The notes: generated from the sequence alone by a model not told the origin. A stretch of DNA of 64,000 nucleotides from Sinorhizobium medicae (GCF_007827695.1 NZ_VITA01000009.1:1-64000); one strand, 5' to 3'; positions 46,142-55,756 are shown, numbered from the stretch's first letter. Translations and numbers: made by a program.

Positions 46142-46513
46142 TCAGGCATCGCCCAGATATGTTTTGATCGTTTCAATAAATTTGGGAACGGAAATCGGCT
46201 TGGAAACATAGGCCTCGCATCCTCCCTGGCGGATGCGCTCCTCGTCGCCCTTCATGGCGAAGGCGGTTACGGCAATGACTGGGATCACGTGGAGCTCATC
46301 GTCTTCCTTGAGCCATTTCGTGACCTCGAGACCGGAGACCTCCGGCAACTGGATGTCCATCAGAATCAGGTCCGGCCGGTGCTTGCGCGCAAGTTCAAGC
46401 GCTTCCATACCGTTGCGAGTCTGAATCGTCGCGTATCCCGAAGCCTCAATCAGGTCGCGGAAGAGCTTCATATTCAGCTCGTTATCCTCAACAATCATAA
46501 CCTGTTTGGGCAT
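46142..46513 (-). CDS. divK: Single-domain response regulator DivK
   Basis: This 123-residue receiver domain controls cell-cycle kinases such as DivL/CckA and PleC/DivJ. It has the acidic pocket VEDNELN, the phospho-acceptor Asp53 in [13 protein letters not shown], the switch Thr/Ala in [11 protein letters not shown], and the conserved Lys in [11 protein letters not shown]. It starts at the ATG at 46513 ([10 protein letters not shown]). The intergenic region to the divergent DUF3572 gene contains one CcrM site GACTC (46580-46584). Such sites are often found in cell-cycle promoters. Confidence 0.96.
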   Translation of the reverse strand: MPKQVMIVEDNELNMKLFRDLIEASGYATIQTRNGMEALELARKHRPDLILMDIQLPEVSGLEVTKWLKEDDELHVIPVIAVTAFAMKGDEERIRQGGCEAYVSKPISVPKFIETIKTYLGDA

Positions 46514-46669
46514 GTCGGTCCCTTGCTGTCTGCCGCCGCCTTGCAAGTCCCCTGGAGAGATTTAAGTTGCAACAACGGTGACTCGACCCATTTCATCGAT
46601 CGCCAGGCTAGCGCGATTTGGTTGAAAAATAGGTAATTGCGGCCGCCAACCGAGAAGAGAGCGGATATC

Positions 46670-46942
46670 ATGAAGAACGCTGAAGAAACGGCGATCGCCA
46701 TCCTCACCTGGCTCGCGGACGAGCCTGAACTGATGTCACGCTTTCTGGCGCTCACCGGCACCGATCCCACCTCACTGCGCAGCGCGATCGGCGAGCCGGG
46801 ATTCATGGGCGGCATTGTTGCGTTTCTGATGGAGCATGAGCCTACACTGATGGCCTTCTGCAACAAAACGCACACCTCGCCGGAAGAGGTCGTTCGGGCG
46901 CACCATGCCCTCTCCGGAGCGCGTGACTTCGAGGAAGACTGA
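46670..46942 (+). CDS. DUF3572 family protein
   Basis: The 90-residue acidic, helical protein matches DUF3572: EETAIAILTWLADEPELMSRFLALTG, GFMGGIVAFLMEHEPTLMAFC in adjoining segments. The start at 46670 is taken as the family start; an earlier in-frame start exists 33 bases upstream. It has no signal peptide or membrane helix. The gene is found beside divK in many rhizobia. Its function is unknown. Confidence 0.85.
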   Translation: MKNAEETAIAILTWLADEPELMSRFLALTGTDPTSLRSAIGEPGFMGGIVAFLMEHEPTLMAFCNKTHTSPEEVVRAHHALSGARDFEED

Positions 46943-47095
46943 GCGCGGCCGGCAGGCGGCACCAACCGCCGGCCGAAGAGCGTTCCGAAGTCCCGCAGGC
47001 AATCTGCCGGCGCTATTCCAAAATTTACAGCGATATCCAAAACCGCCTCCAGCCGCCGCCTTGAGACTCAGCAGCGTAGAGCGTAAAGTCGCTGC

Positions 47096-47110
47096 GTTCA
47101 ACATTTGTTC
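47096..47110 (+). promoter_or_regulatory. LexA (SOS) box in front of dinB
   Basis: GTTC-AACATTT-GTTC is a perfect GTTC-N7-GTTC direct repeat, the LexA operator established for Alphaproteobacteria. It ends five bases before the dinB ATG at 47116, so a bound repressor would block initiation or early elongation. Confidence 0.85.
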
Positions 47111-47115
47111 CGGAT

Positions 47116-48408
47116 ATGACCGACAGCGCCGCCCCAACCTCCGGTTTCTGCCGTGATTGCCTCAAGGAGCAAACCGCCCAGACGCGACGGTGTCTTGGGT
47201 GCGGCAGCCCACGGCTCCTCCGGCACTCCGAACTCTATCGCCTGACCCTGGCGCATATCGACTGCGACGCCTTCTATGCCTCAGTGGAGAAGCGTGACAA
47301 TCCGGAACTTGCCGACCGGCCGGTGATCATCGGCGGCGGCAAGCGTGGCGTCGTCTCCACGGCGTGTTACATCGCCCGCATTCATGGCGTGCGCTCCGCC
47401 ATGCCAATGTTCAAAGCCCTCGAAGCCTGTCCCCAGGCCGTCGTTATCAGGCCCGACATGGAGAAATATGTGCGTGTCGGGCGCGAGGTCAGAGCGATGA
47501 TGTCGGAACTGACGCCTCTCGTGCAACCGCTATCGATAGACGAGGCCTTCCTCGATCTGAGCGGCACCGAGCGGCTTCACCACGATCCGCCCGCCCGGAC
47601 GCTTGCCCGCTTCGCCAAGCGGGTGGAGCAGGAGATCGGCATTACGGTTTCCGTCGGCCTTTCCTATTGCAAATTCCTGGCCAAGGTCGCCTCGGATCTT
47701 CAGAAGCCGCGCGGTTTCTCTGTCATCGGCCAGGCAGAAGCGGTGACCTTCCTGAAAGACAAGTCCGTTACCCTCATCTGGGGCGTCGGCAAAGTCTTTG
47801 CCACCACGCTCGAAAGGGACGGCATCCGCACGATCGGGCAGCTCCAGACGATGGAAGAGGCGGACCTCATGCGCCGCTACGGTACGATGGGCCAGCGGCT
47901 CTACAGGCTTTCGCGCGGCCTTGACGAAAGGACTGTCGAAATCGAGGGCGAAGCGAAAAGCGTCTCCTCCGAGACCACCTTCAACGACGACCTTGCGCGC
48001 CGCGATGAACTCGTATCGCATCTAAGGCGCCTCAGCGAACAGGTGGCTTCGCGCTTGCGAAACTCCGCCCTGGCCGGCCAGACGGTGGTGCTGAAGCTCA
48101 AGACCTCGGACTTCAAGATCCGCACTCGCAACCGCCGGCTCGAAAGCCCCACCCGCCTTGCCGATCGCATTTTCCGCACGGGCCTGCAACTGCTGGAGAA
48201 GGAGGTCGACGGGACGAAATATCGGCTGATCGGGATCGGCGTCAGCGATCTCGTGGATCCCGACCTCGCCGATCCGCCCGATCTCGTCGATCCGCTGGCT
48301 GCCCGGCGGGCTGCCGCCGAAGATGCGATCAACAGATTGCGGGACAAGTTCGGCAAGGCGACCGTCGAGACCGGATACACGTTCGGCAAGGGACCGCGCG
48401 ATCGATAG
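47116..48408 (+). CDS. dinB: DNA polymerase IV (Y-family) with N-terminal cysteine motif
   Basis: This translesion polymerase has 430 residues. The catalytic core (about 40-400) has the palm motifs [13 protein letters not shown] and [16 protein letters not shown] with the metal-binding aspartates and glutamate, then [17 protein letters not shown] and the helix-hairpin-helix [15 protein letters not shown]. An unusual N-terminal extension of about 40 residues carries CRDC and CLGC, a probable zinc-binding ribbon seen in rhizobial DinB proteins. A perfect LexA box sits just upstream, so it is expected to be SOS-induced. Confidence 0.94.
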   Translation: MTDSAAPTSGFCRDCLKEQTAQTRRCLGCGSPRLLRHSELYRLTLAHIDCDAFYASVEKRDNPELADRPVIIGGGKRGVVSTACYIARIHGVRSAMPMFKALEACPQAVVIRPDMEKYVRVGREVRAMMSELTPLVQPLSIDEAFLDLSGTERLHHDPPARTLARFAKRVEQEIGITVSVGLSYCKFLAKVASDLQKPRGFSVIGQAEAVTFLKDKSVTLIWGVGKVFATTLERDGIRTIGQLQTMEEADLMRRYGTMGQRLYRLSRGLDERTVEIEGEAKSVSSETTFNDDLARRDELVSHLRRLSEQVASRLRNSALAGQTVVLKLKTSDFKIRTRNRRLESPTRLADRIFRTGLQLLEKEVDGTKYRLIGIGVSDLVDPDLADPPDLVDPLAARRAAAEDAINRLRDKFGKATVETGYTFGKGPRDR

Positions 48409-48533
48409 CCGGTGAGCCTTGCCTCGGCTGCCACATCAAAAATGGGCAATTCCTTAAATATTGAAGGTTAGGCTGATCCCACGGCGCCGCCTTACGCTCT
48501 GCAGCGCCGCCACTTTCTGAACGAGGGTAAGTC

Positions 48534-49760
48534 TTGCGTTCCGCTCTCCGGATGGGATTTGCAGTCTTCATCATGGCGTCGCCATCCGCGTTTGCGGCCG
48601 GCGCCAAAGCGCCTTTGCAGGTCGTCGTATCGCGGGAGCAGCAGTCTCTCGTCGTCTATGATGGCGACACCGTTGTCGCCACGTCGAGAGTGTCCACCGG
48701 CAAGGCGGGACACGCTACCCCGACGGGCATCTTCTCGATTTTGGAGAAGCGCCGGCGTCACGAGTCGAACATCTATTCCAATGCACCGATGCCGTTCATG
48801 CAGCGACTGACCTGGTCGGGCATCGCACTGCATGGCTCGAACCATGTGCCGGACTATCCCGCTTCGCATGGTTGCGTGAGGCTGCCGAGCAAATTCGCAG
48901 CCCGTCTGTTCAAGATGACGAGCCACGGCATGCATGTGATCGTATCGGATCGACAGGTCGCGCCGGTCGAGGTTGCGGACGAAATGCTCTTTCAGCCGAG
49001 CAGGCCGCCGCCGCAAGGGCCAGCCCTGTCGGACATCCCCCTGCGGCCGGCAATCGGGGGTCTCAACCGGAGCGCAGTCGAAGTCGCGATGACCGACAAG
49101 CGCCCCGCGCCCATTGCATCCGCCGAAGAGAAGGCCCCGATCCGCATATTGATCACACGCCGCGGCACCCAAGAAAACGTGCGCGATCTCCAGACACTCC
49201 TCAACACGCTCGGCTACGATGCCGGCGTGCCGGACGGCGTCAACGGCCCGACGACCGCCGCTGCGATCGAAACATTTCAAGGGGAAGAGGGCCGACCCGT
49301 CGACGGCAAGATAACACCGGAGTTGATCGACGCCGTCTTTCGCAAGGCGGGCCGCAGTGCACCGCTGAACGGCGTGCTGCGGGTGCGCAGACAATTCCAG
49401 CCGGTTTTCGAGGCCGAGATCGCCATTGCAGAACCGGAAAGCCCGCTCGGAACGCATCTGCTGCAGTTTCAGAATCTCGACGCGCGAACCGGAGAGGGCA
49501 AATGGTTCGGCATTTCACTCGAGAACAGGCTGTCAAAGGCGACGAAGAAGCGGCTCGGTATCACAGCCGAAGGCGGCCCTGACCTGACCTCTACACTGGA
49601 ATGGACGCTCGATCGCATCACTGTGCCCGAGGACGTTCGCGAACGCATCTCCGGCCTCCTGTCCAACGGTTCGTCACTCTCCATCACCGATATCGAATTT
49701 GGGCTGGAGACCGGCAAGGGTACGGATTTCATCACGATCACCAGAGAGACACGCGAATGA
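48534..49760 (+). CDS. L,D-transpeptidase with peptidoglycan-binding domain
   Basis: The protein is exported (signal peptide about 1-22, ending FAAGA). A YkuD catalytic domain (about 28-145) follows, with IALHGSNHVPDYPASHGCVRL bearing the catalytic His and Cys in two adjoining motifs. Then come a linker, a PG_binding_1 repeat (about 205-265, ENVRDLQTLLNTLGYDAG) and a C-terminal domain of unknown function. L,D-transpeptidases form 3-3 cross-links or attach outer-membrane proteins to peptidoglycan, the latter known in rhizobiales. The start is TTG at 48534 with GAGGGTAAG upstream; an ATG at 48552 is an alternative. The gene is convergent with dnaE. Confidence 0.9.
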   Translation: MRSALRMGFAVFIMASPSAFAAGAKAPLQVVVSREQQSLVVYDGDTVVATSRVSTGKAGHATPTGIFSILEKRRRHESNIYSNAPMPFMQRLTWSGIALHGSNHVPDYPASHGCVRLPSKFAARLFKMTSHGMHVIVSDRQVAPVEVADEMLFQPSRPPPQGPALSDIPLRPAIGGLNRSAVEVAMTDKRPAPIASAEEKAPIRILITRRGTQENVRDLQTLLNTLGYDAGVPDGVNGPTTAAAIETFQGEEGRPVDGKITPELIDAVFRKAGRSAPLNGVLRVRRQFQPVFEAEIAIAEPESPLGTHLLQFQNLDARTGEGKWFGISLENRLSKATKKRLGITAEGGPDLTSTLEWTLDRITVPEDVRERISGLLSNGSSLSITDIEFGLETGKGTDFITITRETRE

Positions 49761-49802
49761 GGAAACTGGTGAACTCCGCTGCATGGTTTGCCCCCTCGCC
49801 GA

Positions 49803-52800
49803 TTAAACCAGTTCGACGTCCACGACACCGGGTGCGGAGCGAAGGGCGGCCGCAATCTCGGGTGATATCCGGTATTTCTCGCTGAGTTCGACTTCGATTT
49901 CCCGCTGCCCGTTATCCTTGATGACGATGAAGGAGACCAGGCCGTCTCCTCTGGCGTTGAGATGCGACGCGATGGAGCGCAACGGTCCGCAGTCGCGCAC
50001 ATAGACGCGCAGCGCCTTCTGCATCTGCAGCGATTCCTCCTCGAGGGAACGCAGTGTGCGAATGCGAAGGCCGATGCCCTCCGGCCGCTCTTCGGCGTCG
50101 ACGGTCATCACCAGCGATTTGCCGGCCTCCAAGAGATCGCGATACTGGTTCAGCATTTCGGAGAAAAGGACTGCTTCGAACTGGCCGGAGGCGTCCGAGA
50201 AGGCGACGATCCCCATCTTGTTACCGGTGCGCGTTTTGCGCTCCTGCTTCGACGTCACCGTCCCTGCGAGGCGGCCCGCCGTCGCTCCCTTTTTTACGGC
50301 GGCCGAAAAATCCGCGAATGTCTGCACGCGCATCTTCGCCAGAAGACTGTTGTAAGTGTCGAGCGGATGAGCGGAGAGATAGAAGCCCAGCACCTGGAAC
50401 TCGCGGTGCAGCTTTTCCGAGGCGAGCCAAGGGGTATAGGGCGGCAACGCGATCTTCTCGGGCCCGGTAGCGGCACCCGCGCCGAACATGTCGCTCTGGC
50501 CGCTCACCTTGTTCTCCTGGGCACGCTGCGCGAAACCGAGGATACGATCGAGCCCGCCGACGAGTTCCGCCCGGTCGTAGCCGAAGCAGTCGAAAGCACC
50601 GGCAGCGATCAGGCTTTCGAAGACACGGCGGTTCAAGAGCTTCGGGTCGATCCTCAGGCAGAAATCCTCGAGACTTGCGAAAGGCCGGTCTTCACGCACG
50701 GCGACGATGTGGTCGACGGCCGACTCGCCGACGCCCTTGAGGGCGGCAAGCGAGTAATAGATGCGCTTTTCGCCGGTTTCGAAGTGACGGTGCGAGGTCT
50801 GCACGGATGGCGCGATCACCTGTATTCCGAGGCGCATCGCGTCCTGGCGGAAATCGTTGATCTTCTCGGTGTTCGACATGTCGAGCGTCATCGAGGCTGC
50901 GAGGAACTCGACCGGATAGTGTGCCTTCATATAGGCGGTCTGATAGGAAACGATGGCGTAGGCGGCCGCGTGCGATTTGTTGAACCCGTAATTGGCGAAT
51001 TTGGCGAGAAGGTCGAAGATCAGATCGGCCTGCGGCTTGGAAACGCCGTTCCTGACTGCGCCATCGACGAAGCGGGCACGCTGCTTGTCCATCTCCTCCT
51101 TGATCTTCTTGCCCATGGCACGGCGCAGAAGGTCTGCCTCGCCGAGCGAGTAACCCGAGAGCACCTGGGCGATCTGCATCACCTGCTCCTGATAGACGAT
51201 GACGCCCTGTGTCTCCTTGAGCAGGTAATCGATCTTCGGATGGATCGATTCGATCTCTTCTTCGCCGTGCTTGCGGGCGTTGTAGATAGGGATGTTCTCC
51301 ATCGGCCCCGGACGATAGAGCGCCACAAGCGCGATGATGTCCTCGATGCAGTCCGGGCGCATGCCGATAAGCGCCTTGCGCATGCCGGCACTTTCCACCT
51401 GGAACACGCCGACCGTCTCGCCGCGCGAGAGGGTCTCATATGTCTTCGGGTCGTCGAGGGGAATGCTTGCAAGGTCGATATGGATGCCGCGCTTGGCGAC
51501 GAAGTCGACCGCCGTCTTCAGCACCGTCAGCGTCTTCAGGCCCAGGAAGTCGAACTTCACGAGGCCTGCCTGCTCGACCCATTTCATGTTGAACTGGGTC
51601 ACCGGCATGTCGGAGCGCGGATCGCGATACATCGGCACAAGCTGCGAGAGCGGGCGGTCGCCGATGACGATACCGGCCGCATGTGTGGAGGCGTGGCGGT
51701 AAAGTCCTTCGATCTTCTGCGCAATGTCGAGAAGCCGGCCGACGACCGGCTCCTTCTCCGCCTCTTCCTGCAGCCGCGGCTCCTCCTCTATGGCCTTGGA
51801 AAGCGGTGTCGGATTTGCGGGATTGTTCGGCACCAGCTTACAGATCTTGTCGACCTGGCCGTAGGGCATTTCCAGGACGCGACCGACGTCACGAAGTGCT
51901 GCGCGCGCCTGCAGCGATCCGAAGGTGATGATCTGCGCTACCTGCTCGCGTCCATATTTCTGCTGTACGTAGCGGATGACCTCCTCACGCCGATCCTGGC
52001 AGAAATCGATATCGAAGTCCGGCATCGACACGCGCTCGGGATTGAGGAAGCGCTCGAACAGCAGCGAGAAGCGCATCGGATCGACGTCGGTAATCGTCAG
52101 TGCATAGGCGACCAGTGAGCCGGCGCCGGAGCCGCGCCCCGGCCCGACCGGGATGTCATGCTGCTTGGCCCATTTGATGAAGTCGGCAACGATGAGGAAG
52201 TAACCCGGAAACTTCATCCGCTCGATGACGCCGAGTTCGAAGGCCAGCCGCTCCCGGTAGTCCTCTTCCTTGTAGCCGGGGGCCATGCCGAGCTTGGCGA
52301 GGCGCCCCTCCAATCCCTCCTCCGCCTGACGGCGCAGCTCGGCCACCTCGGCGCGTTCCGCCTGCTCCGGATCACCCGAAGCGCCGGTAAAGCGCGGTAG
52401 GATCGGGCTGCGGGTCTTCAGCATGAAGGAGCAGCGTCGAGCGATCTCGATCGTATTCTCCAGCGCCTCCGGCAGGTCTGCGAAAAGCGCCGCCATCTCC
52501 TTGCGGCTTTTCAGATAATGGTCCGGCGTCAGACGAAAACGGCTGTCGTCGGAGACCATGGCATTATGGGCGACGGCCATCAGCGCATCATGGGCATCGT
52601 AGTCCGCCGGCGACGGGAAAAACGCCTCATTGGTGGCAACGAGCGGAACGTCGAGCCGATAGGCAAGATCGATCATGCGGTTTTCGTGACTGCGGTCGTA
52701 ATTCCCATGCCTCTGCAACTCGACATAGAGCCGATCGCCGAAAAGTTCGATCAGCGTCTTCAACCGCGCCTCGGCCAGGGCCGGCGAACCCGCCTTCACC

Positions 52801-53300
52801 GCCATATCGATCGGCCCGGTACCTGCCCCGGTAAGCGCAATGAGACCGGATGTGCCGCCCGCCGAAAGCCAGGAGCGGCTTATTCGCACCTGATGGTGCC
52901 CCTCGCCTTCGAGGTAGGCGCGGCTAACCAGCTCCACGAGGCGGGCATAACCGTCATCGGTTGCTGCGATCAGCACAAGCGACGGAAGTTTGACGAACTG
53001 ATGCGCATGGCCGCGCCGCTCGCCTTCGGCCTCATCCTCCATGTCGATCGAGAGCTGACAACCGATGATCGGTTGCAGTCCGTCCCCGGCGGCCTTCTGC
53101 GAGAATTCGAGCGCCGCGAAGAGGTTATTGGTGTCGGCGATACCGATCGCCGGCTGATCGTCGGCGATCGCCTTGCCGATGATCTTCTTCAAGGGCAAGG
53201 CGCCTTCCAGCAAGGAATAGGCGGAATGCACGCGCAGGTGGACGAACTGCGGATCCGCCACAGCCCCTGCGACCTGTCCGATACCCTGGTTGCCTGTCAT
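49803..53300 (-). CDS. dnaE: DNA polymerase III subunit alpha
   Basis: This is the replicative polymerase catalytic subunit (1165 residues, usual length). An N-terminal PHP domain (FVHLRVHSAYSLLEGALP onward) precedes the Pol III catalytic region. Its metal-binding aspartates are in MPDFDIDFCQDRREEV, with GPGRGSGAGSLVAYAL upstream and the finger segment GMRKALIGMRPDCIED. The C terminus holds the helix-hairpin-helix and OB folds. The ATG at 53300 is selected on family length; the frame upstream is non-homologous. A 28-codon SOS-controlled gene ends 157 bp upstream on the same strand. Confidence 0.96.
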   Translation of the reverse strand: MTGNQGIGQVAGAVADPQFVHLRVHSAYSLLEGALPLKKIIGKAIADDQPAIGIADTNNLFAALEFSQKAAGDGLQPIIGCQLSIDMEDEAEGERRGHAHQFVKLPSLVLIAATDDGYARLVELVSRAYLEGEGHHQVRISRSWLSAGGTSGLIALTGAGTGPIDMAVKAGSPALAEARLKTLIELFGDRLYVELQRHGNYDRSHENRMIDLAYRLDVPLVATNEAFFPSPADYDAHDALMAVAHNAMVSDDSRFRLTPDHYLKSRKEMAALFADLPEALENTIEIARRCSFMLKTRSPILPRFTGASGDPEQAERAEVAELRRQAEEGLEGRLAKLGMAPGYKEEDYRERLAFELGVIERMKFPGYFLIVADFIKWAKQHDIPVGPGRGSGAGSLVAYALTITDVDPMRFSLLFERFLNPERVSMPDFDIDFCQDRREEVIRYVQQKYGREQVAQIITFGSLQARAALRDVGRVLEMPYGQVDKICKLVPNNPANPTPLSKAIEEEPRLQEEAEKEPVVGRLLDIAQKIEGLYRHASTHAAGIVIGDRPLSQLVPMYRDPRSDMPVTQFNMKWVEQAGLVKFDFLGLKTLTVLKTAVDFVAKRGIHIDLASIPLDDPKTYETLSRGETVGVFQVESAGMRKALIGMRPDCIEDIIALVALYRPGPMENIPIYNARKHGEEEIESIHPKIDYLLKETQGVIVYQEQVMQIAQVLSGYSLGEADLLRRAMGKKIKEEMDKQRARFVDGAVRNGVSKPQADLIFDLLAKFANYGFNKSHAAAYAIVSYQTAYMKAHYPVEFLAASMTLDMSNTEKINDFRQDAMRLGIQVIAPSVQTSHRHFETGEKRIYYSLAALKGVGESAVDHIVAVREDRPFASLEDFCLRIDPKLLNRRVFESLIAAGAFDCFGYDRAELVGGLDRILGFAQRAQENKVSGQSDMFGAGAATGPEKIALPPYTPWLASEKLHREFQVLGFYLSAHPLDTYNSLLAKMRVQTFADFSAAVKKGATAGRLAGTVTSKQERKTRTGNKMGIVAFSDASGQFEAVLFSEMLNQYRDLLEAGKSLVMTVDAEERPEGIGLRIRTLRSLEEESLQMQKALRVYVRDCGPLRSIASHLNARGDGLVSFIVIKDNGQREIEVELSEKYRISPEIAAALRSAPGVVDVELV

Positions 53301-53457
53301 CGCCGCACTCCGATTCTCGTCGGCGTCGAGGATATCCTGTTTCCTGTCCCCGCTGTCCAGTCTCAAGCGTGGAAGGACAGAGGTTTTGATCAGTCCGTGG
53401 CACACACCGCTAGAGGGGCACTCATGAGCTGGGCGAATGCAGGGGCACGTATGCGGG

Positions 53458-53544
53458 TCACAAGCCCAGGGCGATTACCGAGATGCTCGCGATGAAGAGG
53501 CTCATCGAGGCGAAGGCAGCAAGATCGCGTATGAAATCAGCCAT
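53458..53544 (-). CDS. 28-residue predicted membrane peptide under LexA control
   Basis: The frame starts at the ATG at 53544, seven bases after a strong AAGGAGA ribosome binding site, and ends at TGA 53458-53460. It encodes 28 residues: a short charged head (MADFIRDL) and a hydrophobic helix (AAFASMSLFIASISVIALGL). This suggests one inner-membrane segment. The promoter directly upstream is overlapped by two LexA boxes. Size, topology and regulation match the Caulobacter SOS division inhibitor SidA (29 residues). Sequence homology has not been tested. The possibility that this is a fortuitous frame is reduced by the RBS and promoter geometry. Confidence 0.65.
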   Translation of the reverse strand: MADFIRDLAAFASMSLFIASISVIALGL

Positions 53545-53567
53545 AACTTGTCTCCTTTTCCGCTAAT

Positions 53568-53593
53568 GTTCCTGTTATGTTCCATTTTTGTTC
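53568..53593 (-). promoter_or_regulatory. Two overlapping LexA boxes (three GTTC spaced by 7)
   Basis: GTTC occurs at 53568, 53579 and 53590, each separated from the next by exactly seven bases. This gives two overlapping GTTC-N7-GTTC LexA operators. They cover the spacer and -10 region of the promoter for the 28-residue peptide. Confidence 0.9.
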
Positions 53594-53602
53594 GGTAGTC
53601 AA
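53574..53602 (-). promoter_or_regulatory. Promoter of the SOS-controlled micro-gene
   Basis: On the minus strand, TTGACT (53602-53597) and CATAAC (53579-53574) are separated by exactly 17 bp. Transcription would begin near 53567, giving a leader of about 22 nt with the AAGGAGA site in it. Both LexA boxes overlap this promoter. Confidence 0.75.
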
Positions 53603-53723
53603 GGAAGACTGCATGGAAGACTTGCTGACCGATCTCCATGGTTAACGCGCGCGAATTTCCGCCGCGTCCCGGGTCTGGGATTGCGTGAGTGCCGAGGTCT
53701 GTTCTGATGCCGCGAAGGCCGAA

Positions 53724-54410
53724 CTATCTTAGCTCGACCACCTTGCCGTCCTCGATCGTAACGCGACGGTCCATCAGGGAAGCGAGCTCGTGATTGTGGG
53801 TTGCGATCAGCGCAGCCAGGCCGGACTGGCGCGCCAGCGCTTCCAGCGCCTCGAACACATAGCCGGCCGTCTCCGGATCGAGATTGCCGGTGGGCTCATC
53901 CGCCAGAAGGATTAGCGGAGCATTGGCGACCGCTCTTGCAATGGCAACGCGCTGCTGTTCGCCGCCGGAAAGTTCGGTTGGACGATGGCTGCCCCGATGG
54001 CCGATGCGCATATAGTCCAGGAGAGCCGATGCCCGCTCCGCCGCCTCGGCTTTGGATAACCCCGCGATCAGCTGCGGCATCATGATGTTCTCCAGCGCGG
54101 AGAATTCCGGCAGGAGATGGTGAAACTGGTAGACGAACCCGATCTCGTTGCGGCGGATGGCCGTGCGCCGGTCGTCGCTGAGCCCATTGCAGGAGGCTCC
54201 GTTCACGAGCACCTCCCCCTCATCGGGATGTTCGAGCAGCCCGGCGATGTGAAGCAATGTCGATTTGCCAGTGCCGGACGGCGCCACGAGGGCGACCGTC
54301 TCGCCGCTTCGCAAAGTCAGGTCCGCCCCCTTGAGGATCGGCAGGAAGGTTTCGCCCTCGCCATAATGCCGCTCGATGCCGGAGAGCTGCAGTGCCACGC
54401 GCGCATTCAT
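53724..54410 (-). CDS. lolD: Lipoprotein-releasing ABC transporter ATPase LolD
   Basis: This ATPase powers release of outer-membrane lipoproteins from the inner membrane to LolA. The 228 residues carry Walker A ([12 protein letters not shown]), the Q-loop, the signature [14 protein letters not shown], Walker B ([13 protein letters not shown]) and the switch His (IATHNHELA). It lies 17 bp after the permease gene, and both are on the minus strand. Confidence 0.94.
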   Translation of the reverse strand: MNARVALQLSGIERHYGEGETFLPILKGADLTLRSGETVALVAPSGTGKSTLLHIAGLLEHPDEGEVLVNGASCNGLSDDRRTAIRRNEIGFVYQFHHLLPEFSALENIMMPQLIAGLSKAEAAERASALLDYMRIGHRGSHRPTELSGGEQQRVAIARAVANAPLILLADEPTGNLDPETAGYVFEALEALARQSGLAALIATHNHELASLMDRRVTIEDGKVVELR

Positions 54411-54427
54411 TTATGCTGATGTCCTTG

Positions 54428-55741
54428 TTATTCGTACCGCAGGGCCTGCACCGGATCGAGGCGCGAGGCGCGCCAGGCCGGGAAGATCGTGGCAAGGAAG
54501 GAAAGCGCGAGCGCCATGATGACGACGGTGACAGTCTCGTCGGCATTCATGTCAGCCGGAAGCTGACTCAGGAAGTAAAGCTCCGGATCGAAAAGCGTGG
54601 CGCCCGAGACCCAGGAGAAGAACTGGCGGATCGATTCGATATTCAGGCAGACGACGACCCCGAGGACGACGCCGGCGATCGTTCCCGTGACGCCTATGGC
54701 TGCGCCGGTCATGAAGAAGATTCGCATCACCGAGCCGGAGGTCGCCCCCATCGTCCTGAGGATCGCGATGTCACTGCCCTTATCCTTCACCAGCATGATC
54801 AGGCCGGAGATGATATTCAGCGCCGCGACCAGCACGATGAGCGTCAGGATCATGAACATGACGTTCCGCTCCACCTCGAGCGCGGAAAAGAACGTCCTGT
54901 TCCGTTCGCGCCAGTCGGTGATGAATATCTGCCGGCCGGCCGCCTTCTCCACCGGCTCGCGAAGCGTGTCGACGGCATCCGGATGCTCGACGAAAAGCTC
55001 GATCGACTGGACGAGGCCCTCGGCGTTGAAATAGAGCTGTGCTTCCTCGAGCGGCATGAAGATGATGGTCGCGTCGTATTCCGACATGCCCATCTCGAAT
55101 ATGGCCGAAACGGTATAGCCCTTGACCCTCGGATTCATGCCCATCGGCGTCACGTCGCCGTTCGGCGAGGTGAGCGTGATCGTCCCGCCCACGCGGATAC
55201 CCAATTGCTCGGCCATGCGCGAGCCGATGGCGACGCCGCTGCCCGAAGCGAAACCGACGAGGTCGCCCGCCTGGATTTTTTCCGAGACCGACTTGAGCTT
55301 GGTGAGGTCGTCAGCGCGTATTCCGCGAACGAGCGCACCCGTCGAGGCATCCCCGAAGCCTTGCGCGAGAACCTGGCCCTCGACGATCGGAATGGCCATG
55401 GTGACGCCGGGAACGGCGGAAAACCTGGTGGCGAGATCGGCGTAATTTGTGAGCGGTCCATCCAGCGGTTGAACGATCATATGGCCGTTCATGCCGAGAA
55501 TGCGTGAAATGAGCTCGGTTCTGAAGCCGTTCATCACCGCCATGACGATGATCAGCGTTCCGACCCCGAGCATGATCCCGATGAAAGAAAAGCCGGCGAT
55601 GACCGAGATGAAGGCTTCCTTCCGCCGCGAACGCAGGTAGCGCCAGGCGACCATACGCTCGAAAGCGGAGAAGGGACGGCCGGAAGGTATGCTGGATGGA
55701 GCGGCAGCCTGCACTTGCTCGTCCGTCGCCGCAGTCATCAT
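54428..55741 (-). CDS. lolC: Lipoprotein-releasing ABC transporter permease (LolC/E type)
   Basis: This inner-membrane permease of 437 residues has one N-terminal helix (about 44-68), a large periplasmic MacB-like domain (about 70-285) and three C-terminal helices (about 300-425, FtsX domain). The N-terminal AWRYLRSRRKEAFISVIAGFS is the family start. Only one LolC/E permease gene accompanies lolD, so a homodimeric permease is expected, as in other alphaproteobacteria. It follows proS by 15 bp on the same strand. Confidence 0.93.
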   Translation of the reverse strand: MMTAATDEQVQAAAPSSIPSGRPFSAFERMVAWRYLRSRRKEAFISVIAGFSFIGIMLGVGTLIIVMAVMNGFRTELISRILGMNGHMIVQPLDGPLTNYADLATRFSAVPGVTMAIPIVEGQVLAQGFGDASTGALVRGIRADDLTKLKSVSEKIQAGDLVGFASGSGVAIGSRMAEQLGIRVGGTITLTSPNGDVTPMGMNPRVKGYTVSAIFEMGMSEYDATIIFMPLEEAQLYFNAEGLVQSIELFVEHPDAVDTLREPVEKAAGRQIFITDWRERNRTFFSALEVERNVMFMILTLIVLVAALNIISGLIMLVKDKGSDIAILRTMGATSGSVMRIFFMTGAAIGVTGTIAGVVLGVVVCLNIESIRQFFSWVSGATLFDPELYFLSQLPADMNADETVTVVIMALALSFLATIFPAWRASRLDPVQALRYE

Positions 55742-55756
55742 TGATCCCTTCGCCTG

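Noticed and set aside
49962-52118. A 718-codon plus-strand frame inside dnaE
   Set aside because: Antisense to a well-supported DnaE reading frame; the translation lacks any recognisable motif.
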